Source of the DNA: an uncultured Oscillospiraceae bacterium
Lineage (GTDB): Bacteria > Bacillota > Clostridia > Oscillospirales > Oscillospiraceae
Assembly: GCA_910588975.1 (NCBI GenBank)
Contig: CAJUSE010000018.1
Location: 14,215 to 35,691, forward strand
DNA length: 21,477 bases
Reading direction: 5' to 3'
Position numbers and translations under genes: made by a program. The notes beneath the pieces are model-generated. The model saw nothing but the letters and a program-made list of their open reading frames with translations. It was not told the DNA's origin and did no database searches. Below, in pieces: positions 7,878 to 15,182 of the stretch (position 1 is its first letter; every line of letters begins with the position of its first letter).

Positions 7878-8167
7878 GGAAATTGAGCCTGCGGGAGACG
7901 AAAAAACGGTTTATCAACTGTATGCTGTGGGGGACCATTGGCATGCTGGTGGGGCTGTTTGTTGGTTACATGGCCGGCTGGGGATGGGGAGGCGCTGTTA
8001 TTGTTGGCAGTGGTGCCCTGATGCTCTATGGCTGGCTGTATGCAGTCCGCAAGCTGCGCTGCCCACGGTGCGGAAATGCACTGGATGGGGGAAATGATTT
8101 GAATATGGAGCTGTTTTCCTATTGCCCCCACTGTGGGACGGAGATCGACTGGGACGCCAAGGGATGA
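7874..8167 (+). CDS. Small membrane protein with C-terminal zinc ribbon (paralogue 1)
   Basis: 97 residues starting at ATG 7874, which overlaps the smc stop (ATGA), so translation is probably coupled. A basic start (MRKLSLRETKKRF) is followed by two adjacent hydrophobic segments at about 15-32 and 35-52. Then comes a zinc-ribbon-like tail with CPRCG and CPHCG knuckles, ending IDWDAKG. I do not recognise a named family. The topology suggests a small inner-membrane protein with a cytoplasmic metal-binding end. The next gene encodes a relative of identical length. A link to SMC or FtsY function is suggested only by position. Confidence 0.8.
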   Translation: MRKLSLRETKKRFINCMLWGTIGMLVGLFVGYMAGWGWGGAVIVGSGALMLYGWLYAVRKLRCPRCGNALDGGNDLNMELFSYCPHCGTEIDWDAKG

Positions 8168-8184
8168 GGAGAGATGAATGGGAA

Positions 8185-8478
8185 ATGAAAAAGCAGCGTA
8201 GTTTTCGGGAGAAAATGCGGACCCTGGCGGCGATTGACATTGCGGCTTTTGTGCCGCTGGGGCTGGCCCTCATTGCTGATAACAGGACCTTTTCAATCTT
8301 GAGCTTTGTGTGGCTGGTGCTCCTATTCGCTGTGGATTGTATCATGGACTCCAAATGGATGCGCTGTCCCCACTGCAATAGCTGGCTAGGCCATTTACCG
8401 GGAGTACGGAGAGGGTATCTTCAATTTTGTCCCCGCTGTGGGGAGGAATTGAACTGGGACGCCAAGAGTGAGGAGTAG
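8185..8478 (+). CDS. Small membrane protein with C-terminal zinc ribbon (paralogue 2)
   Basis: 97 residues from ATG 8185 (MKKQRSFREKMRT). An upstream in-frame ATG at 8164 overlaps the previous stop and would add MRRDEWE. 8185 was preferred because it gives the same length as paralogue 1 and the same basic start. Two hydrophobic segments (about 15-33 and 36-53) precede CPHCN and CPRCG knuckles and the end LNWDAKSEE. The shared layout and the shared end motif (WDAK) show a tandem duplication that has diverged strongly. ftsY begins 5 bases downstream. Function unknown. Confidence 0.78.
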   Translation: MKKQRSFREKMRTLAAIDIAAFVPLGLALIADNRTFSILSFVWLVLLFAVDCIMDSKWMRCPHCNSWLGHLPGVRRGYLQFCPRCGEELNWDAKSEE

Positions 8479-8483
8479 AGCAT

Positions 8484-9383
8484 ATGGGCTTTTTTGAAAA
8501 AATCAAGCAGGGCCTGGCCCGCACCACACAGAACATCGGCCACTCCTTCAGCGAGCTTTTCGCCGGGGAGCTGAACGACGACTTCTACGACCAGCTGGAG
8601 GAGACCCTCATCCTCTCGGACATGGGGGTGGACACCGCCTTGTGGGTCAGCGAGGAGCTGCGCCGCCGGTGCAGGGACGAGCACGTCAAAACGGCCGCCC
8701 AGGCCCGGGATGTGCTCAAGGCCATTTTGGTGGAGGCTCTCAATGTGGGGGAAGGTGCCCTGAATTTGGCCGCCGCCCCCGCCGTGGTCCTCTTCATCGG
8801 GGTCAACGGGGTGGGTAAGACCACCACCATCGGCAAGCTGGCCGCCCTGCTGAAGGGGGAGGGCAAGCGGGTGCTGCTGTGCGCCGGGGACACCTTCCGG
8901 GCCGCCGCTGCCGACCAGCTCACCATCTGGTCTGAGCGGGCCGGGGTGGAGATCGTCCGCCAGAGCGAGGGGGCCGACCCCGCCGCCGTGGTCTTTGACG
9001 CCTGCTCCGCCGCCAAGGCCCGGGGGGCCGATGTGGTGCTGGTGGACACCGCCGGACGGCTCCACAACAAGCAGAATTTGATGAACGAGCTGGAGAAGAT
9101 CAGCCGGGTCATCGACCGGGAGTGCCCCAACGCCAGCCGTGAGACCCTGCTGGTGCTGGACGCCACCACCGGCCAGAACGGCCTTATCCAAGCCCGGCAG
9201 TTCAAGGAGAGCGCCGGCCTCACCGGGGTGGTGCTCACCAAGCTGGACGGCACCGCCAAGGGCGGCATCGTCATCGCCATCGCCCGGGAGCTGGGCGTGC
9301 CGGTGAAGTACATCGGCGTGGGCGAAAGGGTGGACGACCTGATGCCCTTTGAGGCCGAGGAATTTGTGGAGGCGCTGATCTAA
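8484..9383 (+). CDS. ftsY: Signal recognition particle receptor FtsY
   Basis: 299 residues. A short N-terminal NG-type helical domain (1-95) lacks the long acidic A domain of E. coli FtsY, as is usual in Firmicutes. The GTPase domain carries GVNGVGKTT (G1, about 106-114), DTFRAAA (G2), DTAGRL (G3, about 188-193), TKLDGTAKGG (G4, about 252) and GVGER near the C-terminus. FtsY docks SRP-ribosome complexes at the membrane and, with Ffh, hydrolyses GTP to hand nascent chains to SecYEG. The ATG at 8484 has GAGGAG 8 bases upstream. It ends the smc unit; no clear terminator follows. Confidence 0.97.
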   Translation: MGFFEKIKQGLARTTQNIGHSFSELFAGELNDDFYDQLEETLILSDMGVDTALWVSEELRRRCRDEHVKTAAQARDVLKAILVEALNVGEGALNLAAAPAVVLFIGVNGVGKTTTIGKLAALLKGEGKRVLLCAGDTFRAAAADQLTIWSERAGVEIVRQSEGADPAAVVFDACSAAKARGADVVLVDTAGRLHNKQNLMNELEKISRVIDRECPNASRETLLVLDATTGQNGLIQARQFKESAGLTGVVLTKLDGTAKGGIVIAIARELGVPVKYIGVGERVDDLMPFEAEEFVEALI

Positions 9384-9402
9384 GCCTGCTCTGCCTTGTG
9401 CC

Positions 9403-9492
9403 TCAACGCCGTAGGGGCGTGGTCTCGGCTACCGTCTCGGTCGGCGATAAACACCCGCCCCCAGCGGGCATCGCTCTGCGGCCGCCCGCTCC
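9403..9492. repeat. Possible intergenic repeat element (GTAGGGGCG type)
   Basis: Non-coding GC-rich segment between ftsY and rph. It starts CCGTAGGGGCGTGG, contains GTCTCGG twice with a 5-base gap, and ends with a 7-bp inverted repeat (AGCGGGC 9463-9469, GCCCGCT 9484-9490). GTAGGGGCG-type intergenic repeats are common in gut Clostridia, but only one copy is present here, so repeat status is inferred. Confidence 0.3.
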
Positions 9493-9540
9493 CATCAGGT
9501 TTTATCCTATATGACGAAAATTTGCTTTGGAGGGAACCAT

Positions 9541-10257
9541 ATGTCCCGTATTGACGGAAGAAAAAACGATGAGCTCCGCCCTATGGAGATCATCCCCAAC
9601 ATCAACAAATTTGCCGAGGGCTCCTGCCTCATCCGCTGCGGCAACACCCATGTGCTCTGCTGCGCCAGCGTGGAGGAGCGCACTCCGCCCCACGTCCCCG
9701 AGGGGGAGGGCTGGGTCACCGCCGAGTACTCCATGCTCCCCCGGGCCAATCGGGAGCGGAGCAAGCGGGACATCGCCAAGCTGAAGCTCTCCCCCCGCTC
9801 CGCCGAGATCCAGCGGCTCATTGGCCGCTCTCTGCGCACCTGCGTGGACATGAAAAAGCTGGGGGAGCGGACCATCACCGTGGACTGTGACGTGCTCCAG
9901 GGGGACGGGGGGACCCGCACCGCCAGCGTCACCGGCGGCTTTGTGGCCCTGTCCCTGGCCCTCTATAAGCTGGTCCAGGAGGGCGTGCTGGAGGAAATGC
10001 CCCTCATCGACTGTGTGGCCGCCGTGTCGGCGGGCATCGTAGGCGATGAGCTGCTACTGGACCTGTGCTACGAGGAGGACTCCTCCGCCCAGGTGGACCT
10101 GAACTGCGTCATGACCGGCTCGGGCCGGTTGGTGGAGCTTCAGGGCACCGGGGAGGGCCGCAGCTTCACCATCGAGGAGCAGCGGGCCCTGGTGGACCTG
10201 TGCGCCAAGGGCATCACCGAGATCGGAGCCATCCAGAAAAGCGTACTGGGAGGTTGA
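9541..10257 (+). CDS. rph: Ribonuclease PH
   Basis: 238 residues, the standard RNase PH length. Family landmarks are RIDGR at the start, GNTHVLCCASVEE, GWVTAEYSMLPR, IGRSLRTCVD, TITVDCDVLQGDGGTRTAS, and ITGSGR-like VMTGSGRLVELQGTGEGRSF near the C-terminus. The enzyme removes nucleotides from tRNA 3' ends by phosphorolysis. The ATG at 9541 was chosen over an upstream frame start at 9511 because GGAGGG lies 5 bases before it and MSRIDGR is the family N-terminus. rdgB follows 5 bases after the stop, the usual Firmicute order. Confidence 0.96.
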   Translation: MSRIDGRKNDELRPMEIIPNINKFAEGSCLIRCGNTHVLCCASVEERTPPHVPEGEGWVTAEYSMLPRANRERSKRDIAKLKLSPRSAEIQRLIGRSLRTCVDMKKLGERTITVDCDVLQGDGGTRTASVTGGFVALSLALYKLVQEGVLEEMPLIDCVAAVSAGIVGDELLLDLCYEEDSSAQVDLNCVMTGSGRLVELQGTGEGRSFTIEEQRALVDLCAKGITEIGAIQKSVLGG

Positions 10258-10262
10258 AGCAT

Positions 10263-10856
10263 ATGAAGATGGTCATGGCCACAAAGAACACCCACAAGAT
10301 CGTGGAGATGCGTGCCCTTTTGGAGGGACTGGACATGGAGGTCCTCTCCGAGGCCGATGTGGATCTGGACATTGAAGTGGAGGAGACGGGGGAGACCTTT
10401 GAGGAGAATTCCCTCATCAAGGCCAAAAGCGTCATGGAGTGTACCGGCCTGCCTGCCGTAGCCGATGACTCGGGGCTGTGTGTCACCGCCTTGGGGGGCG
10501 GCCCGGGGGTCTACTCCGCCCGCTACGGCGGGGAGGGGCTCACCGACAAGGGCCGGTATGAGCTGGTGCTCCAGAATTTGAAGGGCCAGCTGGACCGCAG
10601 CGCCAAGTTTGTCTCGGTGATCACCGCCTGCTTCCCCAATGGCAAGGTCATCACCGCCCGGGGGGAGTGCCCGGGGCTTATCACCTACACCCCCAGGGGG
10701 GATGGGGACTTCGGTTATGACCCCATCTTCCTGGTGCCCGAAAAGCGCAAGACCTTTGCCGAAATGACAGGGGAAGAGAAGAACGCCATCTCCCACCGGG
10801 GCCGGGCCATGGCCAAGTTCCGGGAGGAGCTGGGGGAGTATTTGAAGGAATTGTAA
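10263..10856 (+). CDS. rdgB: XTP/dITP pyrophosphatase (non-canonical purine NTPase)
   Basis: 197 residues of the HAM1/RdgB family. Motifs in order: ATKNTHKIVEM (substrate loop), EETGETFEENSLIKAKS, ADDSGLCVTALGG with the catalytic acid, PGVYSARYGG, GDGDFGYDPIF and ISHRGRAM. It hydrolyses XTP, ITP and dITP to the monophosphate, keeping damaged purines out of DNA and RNA. The ATG at 10263 is 9 bases after GGAGG, which sits inside the end of rph, so the two are co-translated or closely coupled. The same DNA contains a longer frame starting inside rph, which is an artefact. Confidence 0.96.
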   Translation: MKMVMATKNTHKIVEMRALLEGLDMEVLSEADVDLDIEVEETGETFEENSLIKAKSVMECTGLPAVADDSGLCVTALGGGPGVYSARYGGEGLTDKGRYELVLQNLKGQLDRSAKFVSVITACFPNGKVITARGECPGLITYTPRGDGDFGYDPIFLVPEKRKTFAEMTGEEKNAISHRGRAMAKFREELGEYLKEL

Positions 10857-10893
10857 GCGGGGCGGCCGCTTGCCGCCCGGGAAGGAGATCCCC

Positions 10894-11202
10894 ATGGATT
10901 TGACAAGCAAGCAGCGGGCCCAGCTTCGGGCCCTGGCCAACGGCATCGACCCGGTGGTCCACATCGGCAAGGAGGACATGGGGGAAAACCTCATCCGTCA
11001 GGCTGACGACGCATTGGAGGCCCGGGAGCTTATCAAGTGCCGGGTGCTGGAGACCTCGGAGTACACCCCCCGGGAGGCCGCCGAGGCCCTGGCCCGGGCT
11101 ACCCGCAGCGAGGTAGTCCAGGTCATCGGAACAAAATTCGTCCTCTATCGTCAAAGTCATCGAAAGGACAAAAAGGACAAGATCGTTCTCCTGAAAAAAT
11201 AA
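10894..11202 (+). CDS. yhbY: YhbY/YqeI family RNA-binding protein (CRM domain)
   Basis: 102 residues, nearly all one CRM domain: LTSKQRAQLRALANGIDP, VVHIGKEDMGENLIRQADDAL, ELIKCRVLE, and a C-terminal VVQVIGTKFVLYRQSHRK strand. CRM-domain proteins of this size bind rRNA and associate with large-subunit precursors. The ATG at 10894 is preceded by AAGGAG at 6 bases; a frame start at 10870 lacks a ribosome site. The gene lies between rdgB and nadD as in other Firmicutes. Confidence 0.93.
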   Translation: MDLTSKQRAQLRALANGIDPVVHIGKEDMGENLIRQADDALEARELIKCRVLETSEYTPREAAEALARATRSEVVQVIGTKFVLYRQSHRKDKKDKIVLLKK

Positions 11203-11229
11203 GGCATCGGCAGGGAAGGGGGAAAGGCC

Positions 11230-12441
11230 ATGAAAATCGGTATTTTCGGCGGGACCTTCAGCCCACCCCACCTGGGGCACCTCACCTCGGCAGCCCAGGC
11301 GGTGGAGAAGCTGAGATTGGACAAGCTGCTGCTTGTCCCGGCGGGTACGCCGCCCCACAAGGAGCTGCCCCCGGGCAGCCCCACCGCCCGGCAGCGCTTT
11401 GAAATGGCGGCCATAGCGGCGGACGGTCTCAGGATGGGGGACAGGGTGCAGGCCGATGATCTGGAGCTTTGCCGGGAGGGCAAGAGCTTTACCGCCGACA
11501 CCCTGGCCCTGCTCCATGAGCGTTACCCCCAGGATGCGCTGTGGCTGCTCATGGGCAGCGATATGTTCATCTCCCTGCAAAACTGGTACCACCCGGAGCA
11601 GATCTGCGCTCTGGCCCATCTGGCGGTGTTCTCCCGCCATGGGGCACAGGACCTGCCCCAGCTTCAGACCCAGGCAGATCATCTGAAGGAGACCTTCGGG
11701 GCCCGGGCCACTGTGCTGGAGCTGTCCGAGACGGTGGAGGTATCCTCCACCCGGCTGCGGGAAGAGCTGGCCCGTGGGGAGCGCCCGGCGGAGCTGACTG
11801 ACCCGGTTTATGGCTACATTCTCCGCAACGGTCTTTATGGCACCCGGGCGGATCTGAAGCACCTCACCGATGAGGAGCTGCGCTGCTGCTCGCTGAGCAT
11901 GGTCTACGCCAAGCGGCATGCTCACATTCGAGGGGTGGAGGAGGAGGCGGTGCGTCTGGCTCGGCACTGGGGCGCCGACGAGGCCGATGCCCGCCACGCT
12001 GGCATCCTTCACGACTGCACCAAATATCTCTCTTTGGCTGAACACCTGGCCATCTGTAAAGAATATAATGTGCCCCTGGACGAGCTGGAGCAGGTCAGCG
12101 AGAAGCTGCTCCACTCCAAAACCGGGGCGGCCCTGGCCCGGCACCTGTACGGCCAGAACGAGCAGGTCTATTGGGCCATCTACTGGCACACCACCGGCCG
12201 GCCGGATATGACCCTGTTGGAAAAGCTCATCTATCTGGCCGACTACATGGAGCCAAACCGGGACTTTGACGGGGTGGAGGAACTGCGGCGGCTGTGCTAT
12301 GAGGATCTGGACGCCGCCCTCACCCTGGCCTTCACCATGAGCGTGGAGGAGCTGAAGGAGCGGGGCAAGGACATTCATCCAAACACCCAGGGAGCCCTTG
12401 ACTGGATGCTGACACATGGGAAAGGACAATCATGCCAATGA
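11230..12441 (+). CDS. nadD: Fused nicotinate-nucleotide adenylyltransferase (NadD) and YqeK-type HD hydrolase
   Basis: 403 residues in one frame carrying two enzymes that are usually adjacent genes. Residues 1-203 are NadD: GIFGGTFSPPHLGHL (nucleotidyltransferase HxGH site), LLVPAGTPPHKE, LLMGSDMF, NWYHPEQI and SSTRLRE (172-178). It makes deamido-NAD from NaMN and ATP. Residues about 210-395 are a YqeK-like HD domain with H230, H261-D262 and D338 (in ADYMEP), plus HSKTGAALA and YWHTTGRPDMT; YqeK proteins split Ap4A symmetrically to ADP. No stop or start separates the halves, so this is a true fusion unless the sequence has an error. It overlaps the next gene by 10 bases. Confidence 0.95.
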   Translation: MKIGIFGGTFSPPHLGHLTSAAQAVEKLRLDKLLLVPAGTPPHKELPPGSPTARQRFEMAAIAADGLRMGDRVQADDLELCREGKSFTADTLALLHERYPQDALWLLMGSDMFISLQNWYHPEQICALAHLAVFSRHGAQDLPQLQTQADHLKETFGARATVLELSETVEVSSTRLREELARGERPAELTDPVYGYILRNGLYGTRADLKHLTDEELRCCSLSMVYAKRHAHIRGVEEEAVRLARHWGADEADARHAGILHDCTKYLSLAEHLAICKEYNVPLDELEQVSEKLLHSKTGAALARHLYGQNEQVYWAIYWHTTGRPDMTLLEKLIYLADYMEPNRDFDGVEELRRLCYEDLDAALTLAFTMSVEELKERGKDIHPNTQGALDWMLTHGKGQSCQ

Positions 12442-14021
12442 GCGCATCAAATCAGAACAGCAAAAAGCCCGTCTCCAAGAAGGCGGGGACAGGGCAGAAA
12501 AAGGCGGCCGCTGACAAGGGCGCCAAGAAGCTCACCACCGATGTGATCCTCCGTCGGGCCTATATTGCCCTGACGGTGGTCTCGGCCATCATTGTGGCCG
12601 TTTTTCTGTGGTGGAAGATGTTTGCCGCCGCCCCCGTCGTCACCCCGCCCGTGGTGGACGGCGACGACCCCAATGGGGTGGACGTGGTGGCCCGGCCCCA
12701 GTACACCATGGTGCCCGACGACAAGGGCAATCTGGTGCCGGTGGAGATCCCAGGCACCTCGGCCGACCGAAAGGAGGGGTTCTATACCTTCCTGCTGGTG
12801 GGCCAGAGCCAGGACACCGGCGGCGGTCTTACCGACACCATGATGCTGGCCGCCTATGACGTGACCAACCAGAAGCTGGGGGTCATGAGCCTGCCCCGGG
12901 ACACCTATGTGATGTACAACGGCCGGGGAGTGCTCCTTAACTCGGTCTATATGCGTGCCGGCGGGGAAAAAGATGACAAGGGCATCAAGGCCCTGAAGCG
13001 GGAGGTCCAGCGGCTGACGGGAGTTTACCCTGACTTCCACGTCATCGTCCAGTGGGAGGCCCTGGGCGAGCTGGTGGACGCCATCGGCGGGGTGGAGTTC
13101 GAGGTCCCCTTCCGGATGTACTATAACGATCTGAGCCAGCACTTCAAAATTGACCTGCAGCCCGGTCTTCAGGTGCTGGACGGCAACGGTGCTATGGGCC
13201 TTATCCGCTGGCGAATGAACAGCATCGGCGACACCGGCCGGCCCGATTATTCCTACGGCTACGCCGAGGGCGACATCGGCCGAATTAAGACCCAGCAGGC
13301 CTTTTTGAAGGCCACCATCAAAAAGTGCCTTCAGCCCGAGGTCATTTTGAGCAACCTGAGCAAGTTCATCGGCATTGTCCAGAAGAATGTGGTCACTGAC
13401 CTGTCGGCGGGCAACATGGCCTACTTCGCCCAGTCGGCCATCAGCGACGGCGGCCTGGATATGGACAGCGTCAGCTTCACCACCCTGCCCTATGTGGAGG
13501 CCGGCGACGGCGCTCATCTGCTGCCTGTGGGGCGGCAGATCGTCAAGACGGTGAACGAGGGCTTCAACCCCTACAAGGACGACATTCACCTCAGCGAGCT
13601 GACCCTGGCCGACTCCTCGGTGGTGGCCACGCCCAAGCCCAAGGATACCCCCAAACCCACCGAGAGTGCCAAGCCCAGCGGAAGTCCGGATCCCTCGGCC
13701 AGTCCCGCCCCCACTGAGAGCATCCAGCCCAGCGATACTCCGCTGCTGCCTCCGGGGGTGGTCATCACCACCCGGCCCACCCGGAACCCGGAGGCCACCG
13801 CCAAGCCCACCGGCTCGCCCAAACCCACCGAGGGCAACACCGGAGGGGAGGCATCCCCCAGCTCCACCCCCAACGGCGGTCTCACCGACCCTGTGGTGCC
13901 CCCCGCCGTGACCCAGGAGCCCACCTCCGAGCCAACTCCGGCGCCGGAGGTCCCCACCTTCACGCCGCCGCCGGTGGTACTGCCCCCCGAGGACGAGCCC
14001 ATCCTGCCCCCCGGGGTGTAA
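12432..14021 (+). CDS. LytR-CpsA-Psr (LCP) family cell-wall protein with long Pro/Ser/Thr tail
   Basis: 529 residues. Lys-rich cytoplasmic start (1-40), one membrane anchor (about 43-62), LCP domain (about 117-390) and a Pro/Ser/Thr-rich tail (about 398-529) that ends in a repeated LLPPGV/ILPPGV motif. The LCP core shows GFYTFLLVGQSQD, LTDTMMLAAYD, GVMSLPRDTYV, LVDAIGGVEFEVP and GDIGRIKTQQAFLKA. LCP proteins transfer polymers such as teichoic acid or capsule from lipid carriers to peptidoglycan outside the cell. Two arginine positions usual in the family look changed (LTDT for R-x-D-T, and KT where R is common), so activity may differ. ATG 12432 has AAAGGA 5 bases upstream; ATG 12438 is an alternative. 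Confidence 0.92.
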   Translation: MPMSASNQNSKKPVSKKAGTGQKKAAADKGAKKLTTDVILRRAYIALTVVSAIIVAVFLWWKMFAAAPVVTPPVVDGDDPNGVDVVARPQYTMVPDDKGNLVPVEIPGTSADRKEGFYTFLLVGQSQDTGGGLTDTMMLAAYDVTNQKLGVMSLPRDTYVMYNGRGVLLNSVYMRAGGEKDDKGIKALKREVQRLTGVYPDFHVIVQWEALGELVDAIGGVEFEVPFRMYYNDLSQHFKIDLQPGLQVLDGNGAMGLIRWRMNSIGDTGRPDYSYGYAEGDIGRIKTQQAFLKATIKKCLQPEVILSNLSKFIGIVQKNVVTDLSAGNMAYFAQSAISDGGLDMDSVSFTTLPYVEAGDGAHLLPVGRQIVKTVNEGFNPYKDDIHLSELTLADSSVVATPKPKDTPKPTESAKPSGSPDPSASPAPTESIQPSDTPLLPPGVVITTRPTRNPEATAKPTGSPKPTEGNTGGEASPSSTPNGGLTDPVVPPAVTQEPTSEPTPAPEVPTFTPPPVVLPPEDEPILPPGV

Positions 14022-14096
14022 GGTCCTGAAACAGAAATGCCCCGGCGTCCATTGTCGCCGGTCGACTTGCGAAAATAAGAAGGAGGCTTTGACAAT

Positions 14097-14459
14097 ATGA
14101 CCCCAAAAGAGACCGCCCTGCTGCTGGCCAAAGCGCTGGACAGCCGCAAGGGACTTGATATCAAGGTGCTGGAGACAGGTGAGCTGACCACCCTGGCCGA
14201 CTACTTTGTCCTCTGCTCAGGCACCTCCTCCACCCAGATCCGTGCCCTGGCCGAGGCCTGCGAAAAGGCCATGAAGGAGCAGACCGGGGAGGACCCCCAC
14301 CATGTGGAGGGCCACCGGGGGGGCACCTGGGTGCTGCTGGACTTCTCCGCCGTGGTGGTCCACATCTTCAATGAGGAAGCCCGGGAGTTCTACGACCTGG
14401 AGCGGCTGTGGAGCGATGCCAAGCCCGTGGACATCAGCGACATCCTTGTGGAAAACTAA
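14097..14459 (+). CDS. rsfS: Ribosome silencing factor RsfS
   Basis: 120 residues of the RsfS/Iojap family: DIKVLETGELTTLADYFVLC, GTSSTQIRALAEACEKAMKE, HHVEGHRGGTWVLLDF and VVVHIFNEEAREFYDLERLW. It binds ribosomal protein uL14 and blocks subunit joining when nutrients are short. The ATG at 14097 follows AAGGAGG by about 10 bases. It closes the nadD-yqeK-LCP-rsfS gene order typical of Clostridia. The 75-base gap upstream holds a short 6-bp GC hairpin (14042-14061) but no clear promoter, and a strong terminator follows. Confidence 0.95.
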   Translation: MTPKETALLLAKALDSRKGLDIKVLETGELTTLADYFVLCSGTSSTQIRALAEACEKAMKEQTGEDPHHVEGHRGGTWVLLDFSAVVVHIFNEEAREFYDLERLWSDAKPVDISDILVEN

Positions 14460-14462
14460 AAG

Positions 14463-14505
14463 AAAAAAAGCAAGGCAGACCAGCCTGGTCTGCCTTGCTT
14501 TTTTC
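14463..14505. terminator. Bidirectional intrinsic terminator between rsfS and the flavin reductase gene
   Basis: A stem of at least 15 bp closes a GCC loop (left arm from about 14468 to 14482, right arm 14486 to 14500). An A run lies on one side and a T run on the other, so it works for both converging genes. Confidence 0.93.
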
Positions 14506-14520
14506 TTTGGGAATGTAGGG

Positions 14521-15063
14521 TCAAAACTTCTCGGCCAGGGTGGCGGAGCGGGCCTCGCCGTCGGTGCTGTGGACGGCGCCGGCCTCCAGCACCCCGGGGA
14601 GGAGCACCTGGCCTACATCGGTCCAGCCGTTGAGGGCGGCGGTGCGCTCATAGGGGATGCGGATGCCGTCCAGTACAGCGGGGTCCTGCTCCTCGCAGCA
14701 GGCGATAAGCGCCACCTTCTTGCCCTTGAAGTCCTTGCCGCCGATGACAAAGGAGAACATCTTGTCAATGACGTTCTTGATCTGGCCGGGCATGGAGTAC
14801 CAGTAGACCGGCATGGCGAACACCAGCCCGTCGGCGGTGAGCAGGTCGTCGGCGATGCGGTTGAAGTCATCGTCAAAGGTGCAGGGCTTGCCGGTGGAGT
14901 AGCAGGTCTCGCAGCCGTGGCAGCCTCCCACATTGAGCACAGCGGCGTCATGGCGGATCACGGTGTGGCCCTTGGCAGCGGCGGCGTCGATAAAGGCCTG
15001 GGCCATGGCGGCGCTGTTGCCGTTTTTTCGGGCCGAGCCGGTGAGAACGACGATCTTGGACAT
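14521..15063 (-). CDS. NAD(P)H-dependent FMN reductase / flavodoxin-fold oxidoreductase
   Basis: 180 residues with a flavodoxin-like fold: VLTGSARKNGNSAAMAQAF binds FMN phosphate (GSxRxxGNS), GCHGCETCYSTGKPC is a Cys-rich loop, and FAMPVYWYSMPGQIKNVIDK is the second FMN loop. Such proteins reduce quinones, azo compounds or act as iron-sulfur flavoproteins; the four Cys near residues 47-60 suggest redox chemistry or metal binding. The ATG at 15063 has GGGAG 7 bases upstream; a longer frame reaching 15147 runs through the promoter and is rejected. It is transcribed away from an HxlR regulator with overlapping promoters, so it is probably that regulator's target. Confidence 0.9.
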   Translation of the reverse strand: MSKIVVLTGSARKNGNSAAMAQAFIDAAAAKGHTVIRHDAAVLNVGGCHGCETCYSTGKPCTFDDDFNRIADDLLTADGLVFAMPVYWYSMPGQIKNVIDKMFSFVIGGKDFKGKKVALIACCEEQDPAVLDGIRIPYERTAALNGWTDVGQVLLPGVLEAGAVHSTDGEARSATLAEKF

Positions 15064-15108
15064 AAAAAAACTCCCTTTTCCTTGAAATTGAGCATGGGCT
15101 CTGCTATC

Positions 15109-15137
15109 ATAATAGCAAGCACAGAACTTTGTGACAA
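15109..15137 (-). promoter_or_regulatory. Promoter of the flavin reductase gene
   Basis: On the minus strand TTGTCA (15132-15137), a 17-base spacer, then TATTAT (15109-15114). Its -35 shares bases with the -35 of the divergent hxlR-type promoter, so binding of RNA polymerase at the two is probably exclusive. Confidence 0.8.
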
Positions 15138-15163
15138 GTACGCACATTTAAGTAATATACTTA
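15129..15163 (+). promoter_or_regulatory. Promoter and candidate operator of the HxlR-type regulator gene
   Basis: TTGTGA (15129-15134), an 18-base spacer, and TAATAT (15153-15158). An inverted repeat TAAGTA (15149-15154) and TACTTA (15158-15163), with 3 bases between, covers the -10. A further AAGTA half-site lies at 15136-15140, beside the -35s. This is a likely autoregulation site, inferred from the usual HxlR layout. Confidence 0.6.
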
Positions 15164-15182
15164 CAGAAAGGGAAGTGTACCT

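Noticed and set aside
10860..10878. GGGCGGC/GCCGCCC hairpin between rdgB and yhbY
   Set aside because: No T run follows, and a ribosome site for yhbY comes directly after, so it is not called a terminator.
10681..12429. 582-codon open frame antisense to rdgB, yhbY and nadD-yqeK
   Set aside because: Covers three recognised genes on the plus strand; low-complexity translation typical of a GC-rich shadow.
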